Made by a program: the position numbers and the translations under genes
The notes under the pieces: model-generated
Seen by the model: the letters and a program-made list of their open reading frames with translations, nothing else
Told to the model about the DNA's origin: nothing
Databases searched by the model: none
In this document: positions 51,571 to 64,000 of the stretch, piece after piece
Layout: each line of letters begins with the position of its first letter
Position numbering within the stretch: position 1 is the stretch's first letter
Assembly: GCF_016808095.1 (NCBI RefSeq)
Contig: NC_068972.1
Location: 1,736,001-1,800,000, forward strand
Direction of reading: 5' to 3'
DNA: 64,000 nucleotides
DNA from: Vigna angularis
Taxonomy: Eukaryota > Streptophyta > Magnoliopsida > Fabales > Fabaceae

Positions 51571-52014
51571 AAGACTTTGTTCACTTGAATAGATTTAAAA
51601 AAAGTGATTACAAAAATTTGAGAAGATTTGAAAGTAAATCTTTTTATTGTTTATTTGAGTAAATTTGGAGGTAAGTGAGAGTAAATTTAGAAGTAAAGTT
51701 TGTAAGGATTAATGTAGGATTTTATTGAATGGATTTTGGGGCAGTGATTGAGGGGATTTGAAAGGATTTGAAGGTAAATTTTTTTTGTTGTTTATTTGAG
51801 TAGATTTGGAGGTAAGTGAGAGTGAATTTGGAATTAAAGTTTGTAAGAATTAGTGTAATATTTGATTGATATGAGAGATTAAAAAAATTTACTTCCAAAT
51901 TGACTCTCACCTACCTCCAAATCTATTCCAATAAACAAAAAGAAAATTACCTTTAAATCCTCTCAAATCCCCTCAATCACTCTCCTCATATCCATTCAAG
52001 TGAATAAAGTCTTA
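51571..52014. mobile_element. Short inverted-repeat transposable element (MITE-like, 444 bp)
   Basis: Begins AAGACTTTGTTCACTTGAAT and ends with the reverse complement of AAGACTTTATTCACTTGAAT: 19 of 20 terminal bases match. The inverted similarity extends inward (GATTTGGAGGTAAGTGAGAG near 51807 against CTCTCACCTACCTCCAAATC near 51904). A direct repeat of the phrase GATTTGAAAG…GTAA lies in the left half. Flanks TAACTCAC and AATATCAC agree at only five of eight positions, so a hAT-type 8-bp target duplication is only suggestive. No coding capacity. Confidence 0.75.
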
Positions 52015-53878
52015 ATATCACATTGAGAATTATATTATTGATAGAATTCAATAAATTTATGTAAATTATATTATTTATTTTGTTTAACTTCATAATTAGT
52101 TGGGATGAAATCCTTTAAATTTACTTTGATTTTTAGGCTATTTGCTTCTAATGCTTAAATTTTAAACTTTGTTTTCTCTGTTATCAACTTTGTAATCTAT
52201 TTTTCTTCAAATCTCAGCTATAATAAGGAGTGTTGTAATAAGATTTATGCACATCATCCGCATGACAACTATACTGTCTTCATTTTTATTTTCAAAGTGA
52301 AAATTTATTTTAATTTTCGTTCTTAAGAATTTTTTTTATCTAATCATAGTTCTCAATAGATAGGTAACAAGTATATGTATTTTTTAACCTTTCTTCATCA
52401 TTATTATTTTAAATATTAATTAAATAATTTTTTGAAATAAAACTTCCATCAAATTAAATATTATATTATCAAATATTTAATATTAATAAAATAATTTATG
52501 TTATCAATATAAAATATAAGAAAAGAAAAAATTTATAATTACGTAAATATTATTTCCGAATATCAAATAACAGCGTAACAATTAAATAATTATAAAAAAT
52601 AAAAATAATAAAATGTATATAATTTACACGGTATAATTTAAGTTAAACCACAGAACCATATATATATAATCAATAATATAATAAGATAGATATGAGTAAA
52701 TATTGTAAATTTTGAAAAGTAATAATTGAAAGAGAATAAAAACAATTGTATAATAAAAGAAAAAAATAACTACTTTTAACAAACTATAAATATTCTAGTA
52801 ATTTAAATTAGAAACTAGTATTCAAATAAAAAATATAACAATATATATATTTGATTATGAAAATTATATATTATTTATATTTATATAAATTTTAAAAATA
52901 TATGAATGTAAAATATTTTCATTAAAATTGGAAATAATCCAAAAAATCAAGAGTTTATTTTCATCGAGACTATTAAAATGTGTTAGTCTAAATAAAAATA
53001 ATATCGTAACCAAAATTAAAATTGATAATTGGTCGAAGTAGTAATATTGTTTATTCTTAATCGAACTACAGTAAAAAAACATTCATAGATATTTGTTGAA
53101 TATTTAAAATAATAATTTATACATTTGAATAAAATTGCTTAAGAATATAAAATAAAATTTAAATACAAATTAAATTTAATTTTAAATTTTAATTAAATTT
53201 TACTTTAAATTTTTTATTAATATTAGTGTATCATATGAGGAGAGATCGGCCTTCAACTCCCAATTTATTTACAACAAAAATGAAGATCATCCGACTACGC
53301 TTGAATAGAGGCTGAACGGTCCATTTGAATAACAAAGTACTTTTCAAGAGACGTTAAGAATCGAAATTAAGGATAAATATTAATCAATGTAATGGATTGA
53401 AATTGAACTGGTTAAAATTCCACTAATCTTAGGTTCATCACAAAATTAAATATGACTTTAAAACTTTACTCTGTCGTTCGGATTAATTATTGACTTAAAC
53501 ATCAGATTACCTTTGACAGATATTTCAATCGGTTTGGAAAATTAACAGAAGAAGATTTGGACTTTGAAAGAATAAATGTATCCTTGTGCCTAAGAAGTAA
53601 AAACGTGAAATGTATTTTGTGAAATTATTGGATCCTACACTCAAAACAATTAATATGACAATAAGTAAATATTAAATTATTCGTCATTTAATAATTAAAA
53701 ATATCCATTTAAAATATAAATTCCGCAGGTAGTGCAAACATAAATACTTTTTATATTCCTTACCAAACCATATTTTTTCCACTATCGTATGTGCCAAAGA
53801 AATTAAGCAATTGTGTATGATTCCACGTAACATGTGCTTTTTTTAGTTGAAAAACACAACACGTTTGCGTATTTGTCG

Positions 53879-53910
<32 letters not shown>

Positions 53911-54561
53911 GAATTACACGATTTTGGAAAAATATTCATTATTCAGACTTATCATTTCATATAATTTATCATTTATCAAAACAAAATAACTAGAGATGTT
54001 TTGGTGAACAATCAATTACTGTCAGGGCTAAGTAGAAAAATAGATTTTATAAAAATAAAAAAAACAATTAAAATAATGCTTTAATGATTAAAGAATGAGA
54101 AAGTATGTAAAACATTCTTTTAACAATAAGAGGACCATCTTTCTCAACAATGTGCTAAGGGTATCTACTATTTAAAAACAAAAAACAAATAACAAATAAC
54201 AAAATATTAAATTATCAAAGGTCAACCTATATATTTTAGCATTTCTTAACAAATATTACTTATCATTTTAACAATTTAGTCCTCTTACTTAACAAGAATA
54301 AATAAATCGAAACAAACACAACCTTAAACATATGATATAAAATTTACAAAATATATTTTATCACACAATACTCTCACATTATATATTATATAGAAATTAA
54401 GGTTAAATACAATTTAATATTTTTACTAAAACATTTTTTAAAAACAAAATCGTAAAGGATAAAATTAAAAAATAATTAAATATACAGTTATCTTAATAAT
54501 ATTATTTGACGAATTTAGAATTTGAACCTCACTCTAAAAGGTTTTGTAAGTCTTTGATTAA
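52015..54561. other. AT-rich intergenic region; no gene seen
   Basis: About 2.5 kb of very AT-rich DNA with a (TTA)n tract at 53880-53909 and homopolymer runs. The 72-codon minus-strand frame at 52864-53082 is low-complexity. No transposon boundary or RNA gene was found. Confidence 0.5.
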
Positions 54562-55318
54562 GAATGTGTAAGACCCATGAAAAATATTTATAGTAAATTT
54601 TAGTATTTTATTAGTAATAATAATTTTAATGGATAGAAAAATATAAATTTTGGATATAAAATTATAGTAATTTTATAAGGAGAGGTTAAAATTTTTGATA
54701 ACTTATTTAGTATTTTTTTTTAAGAAAATCGAATAGTAAAAAGTGAATAGTGAATAGTAAATAGTAAAAAGTAAATAGTAAATAGTAAAAAGTAAATAGT
54801 AAAAATAAATTTTCAGCATTTGGATTCCTTAGCATGGAAGAAAGTAGTAGGTAGAAATTAGGATCAGATTTGGTGAGAAAGTGATTGAAATATTATTTTT
54901 AAATAATATTAAAATAATAAATAATATTAAAATATTAAGGAATAGTAAATTTTTTTTACTATAAATAGCCATGGGAGGGAAGGGTATTTGGCACCAAGAG
55001 AAGAGGAATCAAGTGAGAGCTTGAGAAATAGAGAAGAAAGAGTTAGGGAGAAATTTTTAGTTGCAAGAAGAGTAGAGGTTCTGAAGGGTTTCGGGGGAAA
55101 CAAATTCGGAGCAGGAGATTAAGTCTGGAATAGAGGTAAGGGGAGCTAATCCTTCTTGTATATGATTTTTATCCATGTTATGATAATGAATATGAGTTGT
55201 GAGTATGTTAAAATTTTGGTAATGGTAGTTATCTATTCACTTATATAAATTTAGTTTTTATGATTATAATTTTCTTATTTTCGAGTTAGTATGGTAAAAC
55301 TTTTCTTTTAATTATTTT

Positions 55319-56000
55319 GACCGTTGGATTTAGCTACAATTTTAATATATGAATCCTAAGACCTATTTCTTCACTTTGACCATTGGGATTTGTAATTAGA
55401 AGTCTATACTTAGAGAAATAAATCCTGCATGTTGGAATAAATTAATTACACCTATAGATCTGTTACTGAGTCATCTCGGTAAAATATATTTTACGACTTA
55501 TTTGACCGTTAGATCAACTTGAAATTTTTATATATGATTCCTAAGATATATTAATACACTTTGACCGATCGGATTATAAATTGAAAGTCTATGTTTGGAG
55601 AAAATAATTTTTAAGTTTTTGAAAAATCTGATGAACACTATATTTCTGTTCTTAAGTTATCATGGTAAACATTTCCTATATATTTTATTTACCGTTAGAT
55701 TGAGCCCAAAATTTAGTATGTAATTAATAAGACATATTAAGTCATTTTGACCGTTCAGATTTGTAAGTAAATGTCTGTGCTTAGGAAAATTAGTTCCGCA
55801 TTTTGAGTATAACCAAAAACCACTTAAAATTCTGCACCTGAGTTACCTCGGTAAAACCTCAATATCTATCTAGTTAACCGTTGGATTAACCTGAAATTTT
55901 AATATGTAGTTTATAACAAATATTGAATTATTGTGACCATTCAGATTTGAAATCGGAATTACAGATTTATAGATATTAATTTCGTATCTTCTCAGGGATC
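55319..56000. repeat. ~186-bp degenerate subrepeats in the solo LTR
   Basis: The phrase (G)ACCGTT(A/G)GAT marks units at about 55319, 55504, 55690 and 55876 (periods 185-186). Each contains a second CATT(C/G)GGATTTG-like phrase. Strongly diverged, so old. Confidence 0.75.
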
Positions 56001-56844
56001 TCAATATTGCTTAATTTCTATTTTTTTTATATATCTATATTAAATTTCGGTGTTAATATTATATGCTGTTGTTTTAAATCTGTAAATAAGAAATTTGTTA
56101 AAAACTAGTTGAGGAACGCTTTGGCTAAGGAAAGATTTGGTACTTAAGTTGTCCATTGTGACGCACCTCTCTTTCCTGGAAGTTTACTCGACAAGTTTTT
56201 AACTTAAATCCTATTGAACAGATTATGTACTGTTAAATTATTGTGCAATATATCTGGTTGGAATGGAAATGTCTGATGAATTCATGTTATTGTGGTAGAT
56301 ATGGAATTATGAATTATAATTGTGATGATTGCATTTTATTATATTGGATTTGAATTTATGCATCTGAACATGTATGAGTATTACAGGGAGATGTCGTAAG
56401 GGTATAATATGAGTTGAGGAATGTGAGTATGGTATGAGTCTCGCGGAGAGATTCTGTAATGTCATGGTATGTGTATGAGGATTGTGGTGAGATTTCGTAA
56501 TGAGTTAAGGAATGTGAGCATGGTATGAGTTTCGTGGAGAGATTCAGTTATGGTATTTATGTATATGTTGATGTTGAGGGTCCCGTAGTTGGAGGTTATC
56601 CTGATACTCTAATAATGATTCAGTCTCAAGTAGAGAATGATGAATTATGTGGTGAGAGGGGCAGGAGGTCCTGGTCTATGTGCCGGTTTAGGACATAGTG
56701 AGGGGACTGACCTTGTGAATAGTATGGAGGGCAGAATGTCCTGGTCTATGTGCCGGTTTTGGACATAGTGAGGGGACTAAGAATGACATCACAAGTGCGG
56801 AACCTCCCGTGATCGCTCATCAACATATCGTTGGGATAAGTGCC

Positions 56845-57050
56845 TATTGAATATCGTGGGGATAAGTGCCTATTGGGTATTGTGGAATGAGTGTTTATTT
56901 GGGTATTGTGGGATGAGTGTTTATTGGGTATTGTGGAATGAGTGTTTATTGGGTATTGTGGGATGAGTGTTTATTTGGTATTATGGAATGAATGTCTATT
57001 GAGTATTATGGTATTTATTGGGTATTGTGGGACGAGTGTCTAATAGGAAT
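56845..57050. repeat. ~27-bp subrepeats in the solo LTR
   Basis: Repeated variants of GTATTGTGGGATGAGTGTTT, about seven units, alternating GGGATG and GGAATG. Confidence 0.85.
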
Positions 57051-57368
57051 TGAGGTACGATGGTATGAGGGTGTCTGACATAATTATTATATGATGTTTG
57101 TATCGAAGTAATTATGCATGTCTTATAAATGATTTGTTGCATGTTAGCTCACCCTACTTGTTTGTGTTTTGTGTTTGGGTATGTGCGATGATCGTATAAT
57201 TCGTTATACGGGAGCAGATGAAGGAATGTCGCCTCACATAGTACCAAGGAAAGAGGAGTCGAAGAACTATAATTAGAATCTTTTTACATGTATAGACTTA
57301 TATCAACTAGGAAATTTTAAAGGGTGAGATTACGGAATGTTACCGTAAATGTAATGTTAATTATCAAG

Positions 57369-57442
57369 TGTGAAAATTTGGGATGTTACATTAATGTGAA
57401 AAGTTGGAATGTTACATTAATGTGAGAATTTGGGATGTTACA
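57369..57442. repeat. Triplicated 26-bp end of the solo LTR
   Basis: TGTGAAAATTTGGGATGTTA begins at 57369, and variants begin at 57395 and 57421 (period 26). The third is cut at the LTR end. The units are joined by TTAA, the same bases that follow the LTR end before the primer-binding site at 46122-46125. Confidence 0.88.
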
Positions 57443-57447
57443 GAATG

Positions 57448-58965
57448 ACTAATTATTTTTGTTAGATTTTCACTGAAAACTAATATTAATTTTTATTTCT
57501 TAAAATTTATTATATAAATTCTTACTATTTTCTTTGTGGTTGGAATCAATTATATTTTTATCGTCTATATTTTTTCCATAATAAATACTAATTAATTAAA
57601 ATATTAAATAATTTAGAAAAAAATAAAATATAATGAAAAATATTAATTTTAATGAGATGGTAGAAGGGTATAGAAAATTAAGGGAGGTGCATGTAAACAT
57701 TTCCATAATTTAATAGTTAGAATTTAAGATTTTATGCGTTACTGATTTTGGTAGTTATCTTATTTAAAAATATGGAAGCACGCGCATGCATGTGTTGTGT
57801 TGCTCGTGGTACACGAGGATACTGCAAAACAAAATACAAAGGAAGGTGTTTCGCGTGGTACAAACTTTCCTTAAAATAAAATTATTAACCTTCCTTAAAA
57901 ATTATTGTACTGTTAGAAACAAACACCACATTTTGTATGCAAATTATCTTTGACAATTAGGGAAAATAAATAATGAAAAATAATTTCAAAAATAATAAAT
58001 AAATAAATATAGATAAGAGTTTCTCTTAATAAGATACAGAACATGTATCAGTTTCATTAACAATTACTTTTAGATGAAAAATGTCATTAATCATTCATAA
58101 TAATTTGACACAAGTCCACTTTTCACCATTTTTGTTAATATCCTAATTTGTTTTTTTTTATTTATTTTAGTCCTTAAATTTATTTTTAATCATTTTTTTT
58201 TGGTAAAAAAGTTTAATGTGTCTCATTTTTTTAAAATTAATGTTAATACAGCTTTGAAGTTTCTTATCAAAATTTAAGTCATGTTTTTTTTTTCAATTTT
58301 AATATATATAATATAAAAGATCATATTATTATTTTTAATATAAAATAGAAATTCAATTATTATTTTTTAAATAGAAATTCAATAAGAAAATATAAAAATC
58401 ATAATACATTAAACATCTAAAGATAAAATCAAACTCTAATTAAACTTAAATAAAGTTATGAAACTTTAATATGTATTTCAGTGAAGACTCTATATTTTCA
58501 CACGGGTAATTATTTCTATTTAAAAATGACAGGGATTAGTGTAGGTAAAATATTTATTTGAAATCATAACTAGCATTAATTTTTTGCACTAAAATACTTT
58601 TATTAATATTACACTTAATTAATATCAGCGACAGATCATAAGATTTATTAATGTCTACAAGCAAATTACTAGAATATACAAAAATTGCTTTAAAAAGTAA
58701 ATAACAAATCCCGTGACTTCTACACAGTCATTAAGAGGAAAGACACTGCTACTTACTAATTAATTATAATTAATTACGATTAATGATGGCTGTGTGAGAA
58801 GTTAGAACTGTAATTAATAAATACAGATGAAGTTGTTGAGAGAAGGGAAGAAACATGCATTTATTTATGAATGAGAATGACGAAAATGAAATTCAAAGAC
58901 TAAAACCAAAGCAGAGTTAATTAATAATTCTTGCATTGGCTTTGGTTTTGTTTTCGTTTTCATGC
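57448..58965. other. Upstream region of MVD; AT-rich, no gene seen
   Basis: About 1.5 kb of AT-rich intergenic DNA ending in the MVD promoter. A short GC-richer patch with GCATGCATG lies near 57780-57800. No open frame of interest. Confidence 0.5.
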
Positions 58966-58974
58966 TATATAAAA
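58966..58974 (+). promoter_or_regulatory. TATA box of MVD
   Basis: TATATAAAA, 88 bases upstream of the ATG at 59062, followed by a pyrimidine-rich leader (CTCTCATTTC). Spacing fits a normal plant core promoter. Confidence 0.7.
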
Positions 58975-59061
58975 CCGTATTCCGCTTCCAATTACTCTCT
59001 CATTTCAATTCCAATTCGGCATTGTAATCTCATATCTCCCGCTGTTCATTGATCGATTGTA

Positions 59062-62000
59062 ATGGCGAGTGAGTCGCAAAATTGGGTGGTGATAGTGACG
59101 GCGCAGACGCCAACTAACATTGCTGTTATCAAGTATTGGGGGAAAAGAGATGAAACCCTGATCTTACCGGTTAATGATAGTATCAGTGTCACTCTCGATC
59201 CCGCTCACCTCTGCACTACCACCACTGTTGCTGTTAGTCCCACTTTCCACCAGGATCGCATGTGGCTCAATGGCAAGGTAAATTTTATTTTCCTGTCTCA
59301 TTTATGTTTCTTTTTTTTCTCCTGCTTGTGTTTTTGTGGGTTGTAGGGAATTAAAATCAATGTTTTCGTGTTGGGAATTGCTTTTTGTTAGAAAAAGAAG
59401 CGGAGTTATTATGTCATTATGTATTCGGACACTTCAAAAGCATTTAGAGTGAATCTTTGATAGGTTAGGAGGAAAAAAAAAGGATCAAATCAACGAGATC
59501 AATGTTCTTGAGTTTTTTTTCTTTTTTTTTTGCATGATCTGATTTTAAGTTAGGGAGATTGTTGATTTATTTATTTATTCTTAAATCGTTAATTTTCTTC
59601 TCAAAAATGGCAGAGGCAGGGTTTGTGTTGTGAAGGCCCCAAAGAAAAATGCCTCGAGTTTTCTTTCTCTCGGATTGGGACAATTTTTTATTTATTTTTT
59701 ATTTGTGGAACTTAAAGGGAGTTTAAAATTTTGGGGGTGATCATGGCGTCCCCATACGACCCCTGGCTCCGCTACTGCAGATAAGTGGTTGTTGAAAAGT
59801 TTGCACGACAGTCTTAATCACTGTGCAATTTGATCACGCTCTTTGCATCTCTTTTATTTTGTGCGATTCCCTTCTGACACGTGCACAAAGGGCAACTGCT
59901 TACTTGTAGTTTGATTCTCTATAATGTTTAGTTGTCGGAAAGATTGACGAGTAAAAAATGGAAAGGGATAAAAAAGGAGCCTTCTGGCATGACTAGAAGA
60001 TGATGAATAGAGATTTGTTATTATACTTCTTTCTGTTTTTGATTCTTGGAATGTGGTTGTGCTGGTTAGTGTAGGAGATTTCTCTTTCTGGGGGCAGGTT
60101 CCAGAACTGTTTAAGGGAGATTCGCACTCGGGCTTGTGATGTAGAGGATGAGAAAAGAGGTATCAAGATAAAAAAGGAGGATTGGAGCAAATTGCACGTC
60201 CACATTGCTTCATACAACAATTTCCCTACTGCGGCAGGGCTGGCTTCATCAGCTGCGGGTTTTGCCTGCCTTGGTAATACAACGTTAATCTTGATTTTTT
60301 GTTTGTGCTTTCTTTCATTCACCAGTTGTGACAATTGAGTGGATTGCTTTGTAGCTATTGCCAAGATTTGGGCATTCTTCCATTTGCTCCCTTGTTCTAA
60401 CAACTTATTTTGCCTTCTATATTTCAAAATGATCATCTTTCCATACTTTGAGCTTAATGCGGGATGCTTGAGTCATTCTATCAAATCTGATTGTGATTAC
60501 TTGGCTTCTTTAGCTGGTTTAAGATTGGTTATTCCAGAGTAAATATGGCAAGAATGACGATAAAGAAACTCACTAGGAAGACAAATTGTAGCCGGTACTG
60601 ATATGATAAAATTTCCCGTGGATACTGGACTTTGGTAACAATTAGCTTGAAGTATGTTTTAATATTGATTCAATATTCTGTCATGGAGAATGGTTTTCCT
60701 GTTCAAACAGGCTTATTTCAGAAGTATGTTTTATTCCTTAGAATTGAACTCATAGGAGCAGCGTCATTTTTTATTCAATAATATTTTGAACATTTCATCT
60801 CTCCCTTTATATTCTTTAGATTTATGTTTAGATATTCAAATTTCAGTTTTGTTGTGTCTACTACACAAACTTCATCAAATTTCCATGCTTTCTTATTTGA
60901 AATAGAAGGCTCTCGGTGTTTGTTAATTTTATATTAGGCATAATATTAGTTACCACCTGTTATAAAGATCTTGTTTTCTATTTGCAGCTTATGCCCTCGG
61001 GAAGCTAATGAATGTCAAAGAGGATGAAAGCCAGCTATCTGCTATTGCAAGGTCTTTCTTTTGTTAATGGGTTTAAAATTTGCAAGCTGTTACGGGATTG
61101 TTTGGACAGTTTGGATCTTAGTAACATGTTGCACTTGTGAAAATTGTCATTATGTGCAGGCAAGGATCAGGTAGTGCTTGTCGCAGCTTATTTGGGGGAT
61201 TTGTGAAGTGGGTAATGGGAAAAGTAAGTTTATTTGTTTTCTAATTTATATTTTGATACAATACCATGCTATCTGAGAATCAATTTCTAATTTTTACTTT
61301 TCAACATTTATAGGAGGATAATGGAAGTGATAGTCTCGCAGTTCAACTTGCTGATGAAAAGCACTGGGATGATCTTGTTATTGTAATTGCTGTGGTATGA
61401 CACTTTCAGTCTCTTTTATTGAGTAGACGGGTTTGCTGTTGAGTTCTGACTTGATATTTCATTAAAAATGGTTTGTTGTGGTCATTTCTCAATGTAAAGC
61501 CCATAGGTTTCCAGTTTCTCATTTCTTTGAAGCTTTGTCACAGTCAGTTCATTTTTTTTTATTATTGTGCCAAGTGTATCTTCGCTTTGGTGTCAACTTT
61601 TTCCACTAAAAGTGCTGGTTCTTATTCATTTAATGTCATTATCTATCCTATAGAAACACTGGTATTATGGTATCTCAGTTTGCTAACCTGATAATAATCA
61701 TATTATCAGTAGGATATGTGCTTTCTTCAGATCATAGAACTCCATATGCTTGAAATTTGTTACTTGTTTTTACCCCACTCAGTGAACACTAAACTTTGTT
61801 TGTCCATATAATGTATGATTAATTTTTTGCAACATCAGTGCAAGTTAAGGGTTTGCATTTTTTTATGGCTGCTTTCCCTTTTTAATATTTCCCGATTGAG
61901 TTTTTAATTATTCTATGAAGCAAAATAGTTTAAAATGCTTCATTATTATTTGATATCACGTCTTTTCTTTTTTAGCAAAAGTTTTTTGTATTATTGAAGT

Positions 62001-63952
62001 ATCCTAGATATATATCTTTTATGGAATCATAAGTATAATAAATTTAGATCTTGATCTTTGTTTTCTAATATGTCTATTCCATGTTATTCTTTTTGTAAAT
62101 GACATGTTTCTATTTCATCCTGGCACTATGTGACTGCTACATTGTATCATATCATATACTTCACTCAATACTCTCATTTTGTTATCTATTTTTAGGTTAG
62201 TTCTCGGCAAAAGGAAACAAGTAGCACCTCTGGAATGCGTGAGAGTGTTGAAACAAGTTTACTTTTACAACACAGAGCAAAGGTACTTCATCCCTTGTAC
62301 TAGTTTTGTACCACTAACCATGTCGATGGTTATTTTACTGCTCTTGTTTTTATTACAATAAAGGCATTCCTTGCGTATGGGTTGTTTCAATACAGCTTCA
62401 AAGAAGCTAATTTGGACTTGTAGAGGACCTTCCTATAAGATATTTTTGGTTTATTTCAATAAGCTTTGATAGCCACATTTCGGAATAAGCTTTGGTTGCG
62501 TAAGTGCTTTATTGAATTATTTACCCAAATACACTTATATGACACCAAAGAAAGGAATTCCATTGGTTTTTTTCTTAGCACCTGGATATTATGGGCTTTT
62601 AATTACTAAAATCAGGGAGAAAATTGTTACTCTGATGCATTTTGTCCTCCCTAAGAAACTTACCTCAAGCTACGTACCATTTTTAAGTATAGAATTTATT
62701 TTCCACTGTTATGCTGTCAATTTCAATATTTGAACGCAAACACTTGTTTTTAATTATTGCTTGAAAGTTTGTGGGCTGTTCATTGCCCTTTCTAATATAA
62801 ATAAGTAAAAAGCTATCTCAGTGAGTTAGTTTGAACAATTTTTTTATGTTGTTTTCTCATTTGGATGCAATAGGAAATTGTGCCAAAGAGGATACTGCAA
62901 ATGGAAGAAGCCATTAAAAATCGTGATTTTGCATCTTTCTCACGATTGTCCTGTGCTGATAGCAACCAGTTTCATGCAGTCTGCCTGGATACATCCCCCC
63001 CTATATTTTACATGAATGATACGTCCCACAGGTAGTTACTTATACTTGCAAGATGTGGTTATTAATTTAATGTCTATGTGATTAAGTTACGAGTATGACA
63101 TGGTTCTTTCCTAATTCATTATTGATGGTGCATTTTTTCATCAGAATAATCAGCATCGCTGAAAAGTGGAACCGTTCAGAAGAAGCTCCCCAGGTTTGAG
63201 TTACTTTATTGGTCACATTATTGTCATATGTAGCACAGTTTATTCCAATAATCAAAATTTGTGAAGTTTATCTCAAATTAAAATAAACATTTTGGAGTTT
63301 TATGATAATATTTTTTTTATAATTATCTTCAAGTTTAAACTTAGGGACATATCTTTTTGCATTCTGTAAGTTGTCTGTATCCTGTTGATAATCATATATA
63401 CTTGGAAAAGGATATATCCCCAAGTTTCATTAATGGTTGAATAATACGAGACCTATTATTGTTGTTATTTTTATTATTATTATTATTAGTAGTATTAGTA
63501 TTATTTTTAAGAGAGCCTAGCAGCATATAAGTAATAACCAAACTTGTTTTCTTTATATAAAAGAACTATTTGGGATGACAGAAAAAAAGAACTAGATAAT
63601 GTAGTTTATGCGAGTGCAAAACAGAGAAGGGAACTAAGTACCGAAGGGATACAAAAGTTCAGGCTATCCAGGCTCTGAGAGATAAGAACTTCATTGGATA
63701 ACTTCCCTTCTTGCTTTTTATCTTTTGCTTGCAAGGAAACAAATGGAAAGAGAAGTACTTCCTATCTCCAGTTTTGTGTACACTGGTCTGTATATTTCTG
63801 TTTTGATATTTATGTAGTTTTGACCTTCAGGTAGCTTATACATTTGATGCGGGGCCAAATGCTGTTCTAATTGCACGTGACAGGAAAGCTGCTACCCTTT
63901 TGGTTCAGAGGCTGCTTTATTACTTCCCTCCGAATTCAGATGACCTCGACAG
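59062..63952 (+). CDS. MVD: Mevalonate diphosphate decarboxylase, 3' end outside window
   Basis: Nine exons join in frame: 59062-59277, 60075-60273, 60988-61051, 61160-61223, 61314-61394, 62196-62282, 62874-63031, 63145-63193 and 63831-63952. They give 1040 nt (346 residues plus two bases) of an expected ~420. The enzyme converts mevalonate 5-diphosphate to isopentenyl diphosphate, with ATP, in the mevalonate pathway. Diagnostic segments are [12 protein letters not shown], the GHMP-kinase ATP loop [27 protein letters not shown] (catalytic-type Arg168) and [10 protein letters not shown] with the catalytic Asp312. The segment SVTLDPAHL corresponds to a PTS2-like peroxisomal motif described for plant MVD. 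Introns are GT-AG with consistent phases, and the last donor (AG|GTGGTT) at 63953 leads out of the window. No disruption seen. Confidence 0.97.
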
Positions 63953-64000
63953 GTGGTTTTCAAGCTTTTCAAGTTGCATGCATTCTATTCTTAGAGTTTT

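Larger units (their letters stand above)
54567..57442 (+). mobile_element. Solo LTR (2.9 kb) with perfect target-site duplication
   Basis: Starts TGTAAGACCC at 54567 and ends GGGATGTTACA at 57442. It is flanked by GAATG on both sides (54562-54566 and 57443-57447), a perfect 5-bp target duplication. No internal domain or second LTR lies nearby, so it is a solo LTR. Contents include AATAGTAAAAAG-type repeats at 54731-54800, a ~186-bp subrepeat, a ~27-bp subrepeat and a triplicated 3' end. It shares the family landmarks CAGTCTCAAGTAGAGAATGA and GGAGCAGATGAAGG with the other LTRs here. Confidence 0.92.

Noticed and set aside
54731..54800. Regular AATAGTAAAAAG-type repeats as a CRISPR-like array
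   Set aside because: Irregular short units inside a solo LTR with no unique spacers.
59993..60436. 147-codon minus-strand frame overlapping MVD exon 2
   Set aside because: Antisense to a well-supported exon and its introns; low-complexity Lys/Asn-rich ends.

Overview
The window is plant nuclear DNA, most likely from a papilionoid legume close to Vigna or Phaseolus. Evidence for this is the set of intron-rich plant genes, the very AT-rich intergenic DNA full of (TA)n arrays, a UDP-glycosyltransferase that resembles the soybean soyasaponin UGT73P type, and long LTRs with a plant initiator-Met tRNA primer site. The genus is an inference and was not tested. There is no prokaryotic, organellar or viral gene content.

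Layout: (1) 171-2538, minus strand: the 5' part of a P-class pentatricopeptide repeat gene that continues past the left edge. (2) 3.65-9.3 kb, plus strand: a complete nine-coding-exon gene for 20S proteasome subunit alpha-5, transcribed away from the PPR gene. (3) 10.24-19.83 kb: a direct tandem duplication of non-coding AT-rich DNA; one copy carries a 2.5-kb solo LTR and the other keeps the matching empty site. (4) 22.2-26.8 kb, minus strand: a complete INDETERMINATE DOMAIN (IDD) zinc-finger transcription factor gene whose first intron has a GC donor. (5) 30.4-32.3 kb: a transposon with ~220-bp terminal inverted repeats sitting inside a (TA)n microsatellite. (6) 35.96-51.36 kb: two nearly identical UGT genes on ~4.65-kb duplicated segments in direct orientation, each downstream of a minus-strand LTR; between them lie a CACTA-like element with a Ulp1-protease relic and the primer-binding-site region of an LTR retrotransposon. 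(7) 51.57-52.01 kb: a small inverted-repeat element. (8) 54.57-57.44 kb: a solo LTR with a perfect 5-bp target duplication. (9) 59.06 kb to the right end, plus strand: mevalonate diphosphate decarboxylase, lacking only its last exon(s), which lie outside the window.

The genes do not form a functional unit, except that MVD (mevalonate pathway, isoprenoid precursor supply) lies near two UGTs that resemble triterpene-saponin glycosyltransferases. I treat this as a weak hypothesis. The most informative part is the UGT duplication. Its left edge runs through an LTR in which divergence drops abruptly from roughly 5% to about 0.1%, pointing to recent LTR-mediated copying. Both UGT copies carry an unusual Met at a normally Trp position of the sugar-donor motif. 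I found no convincing new gene system. All exon boundaries were read by eye from splice signals and reading-frame continuity.
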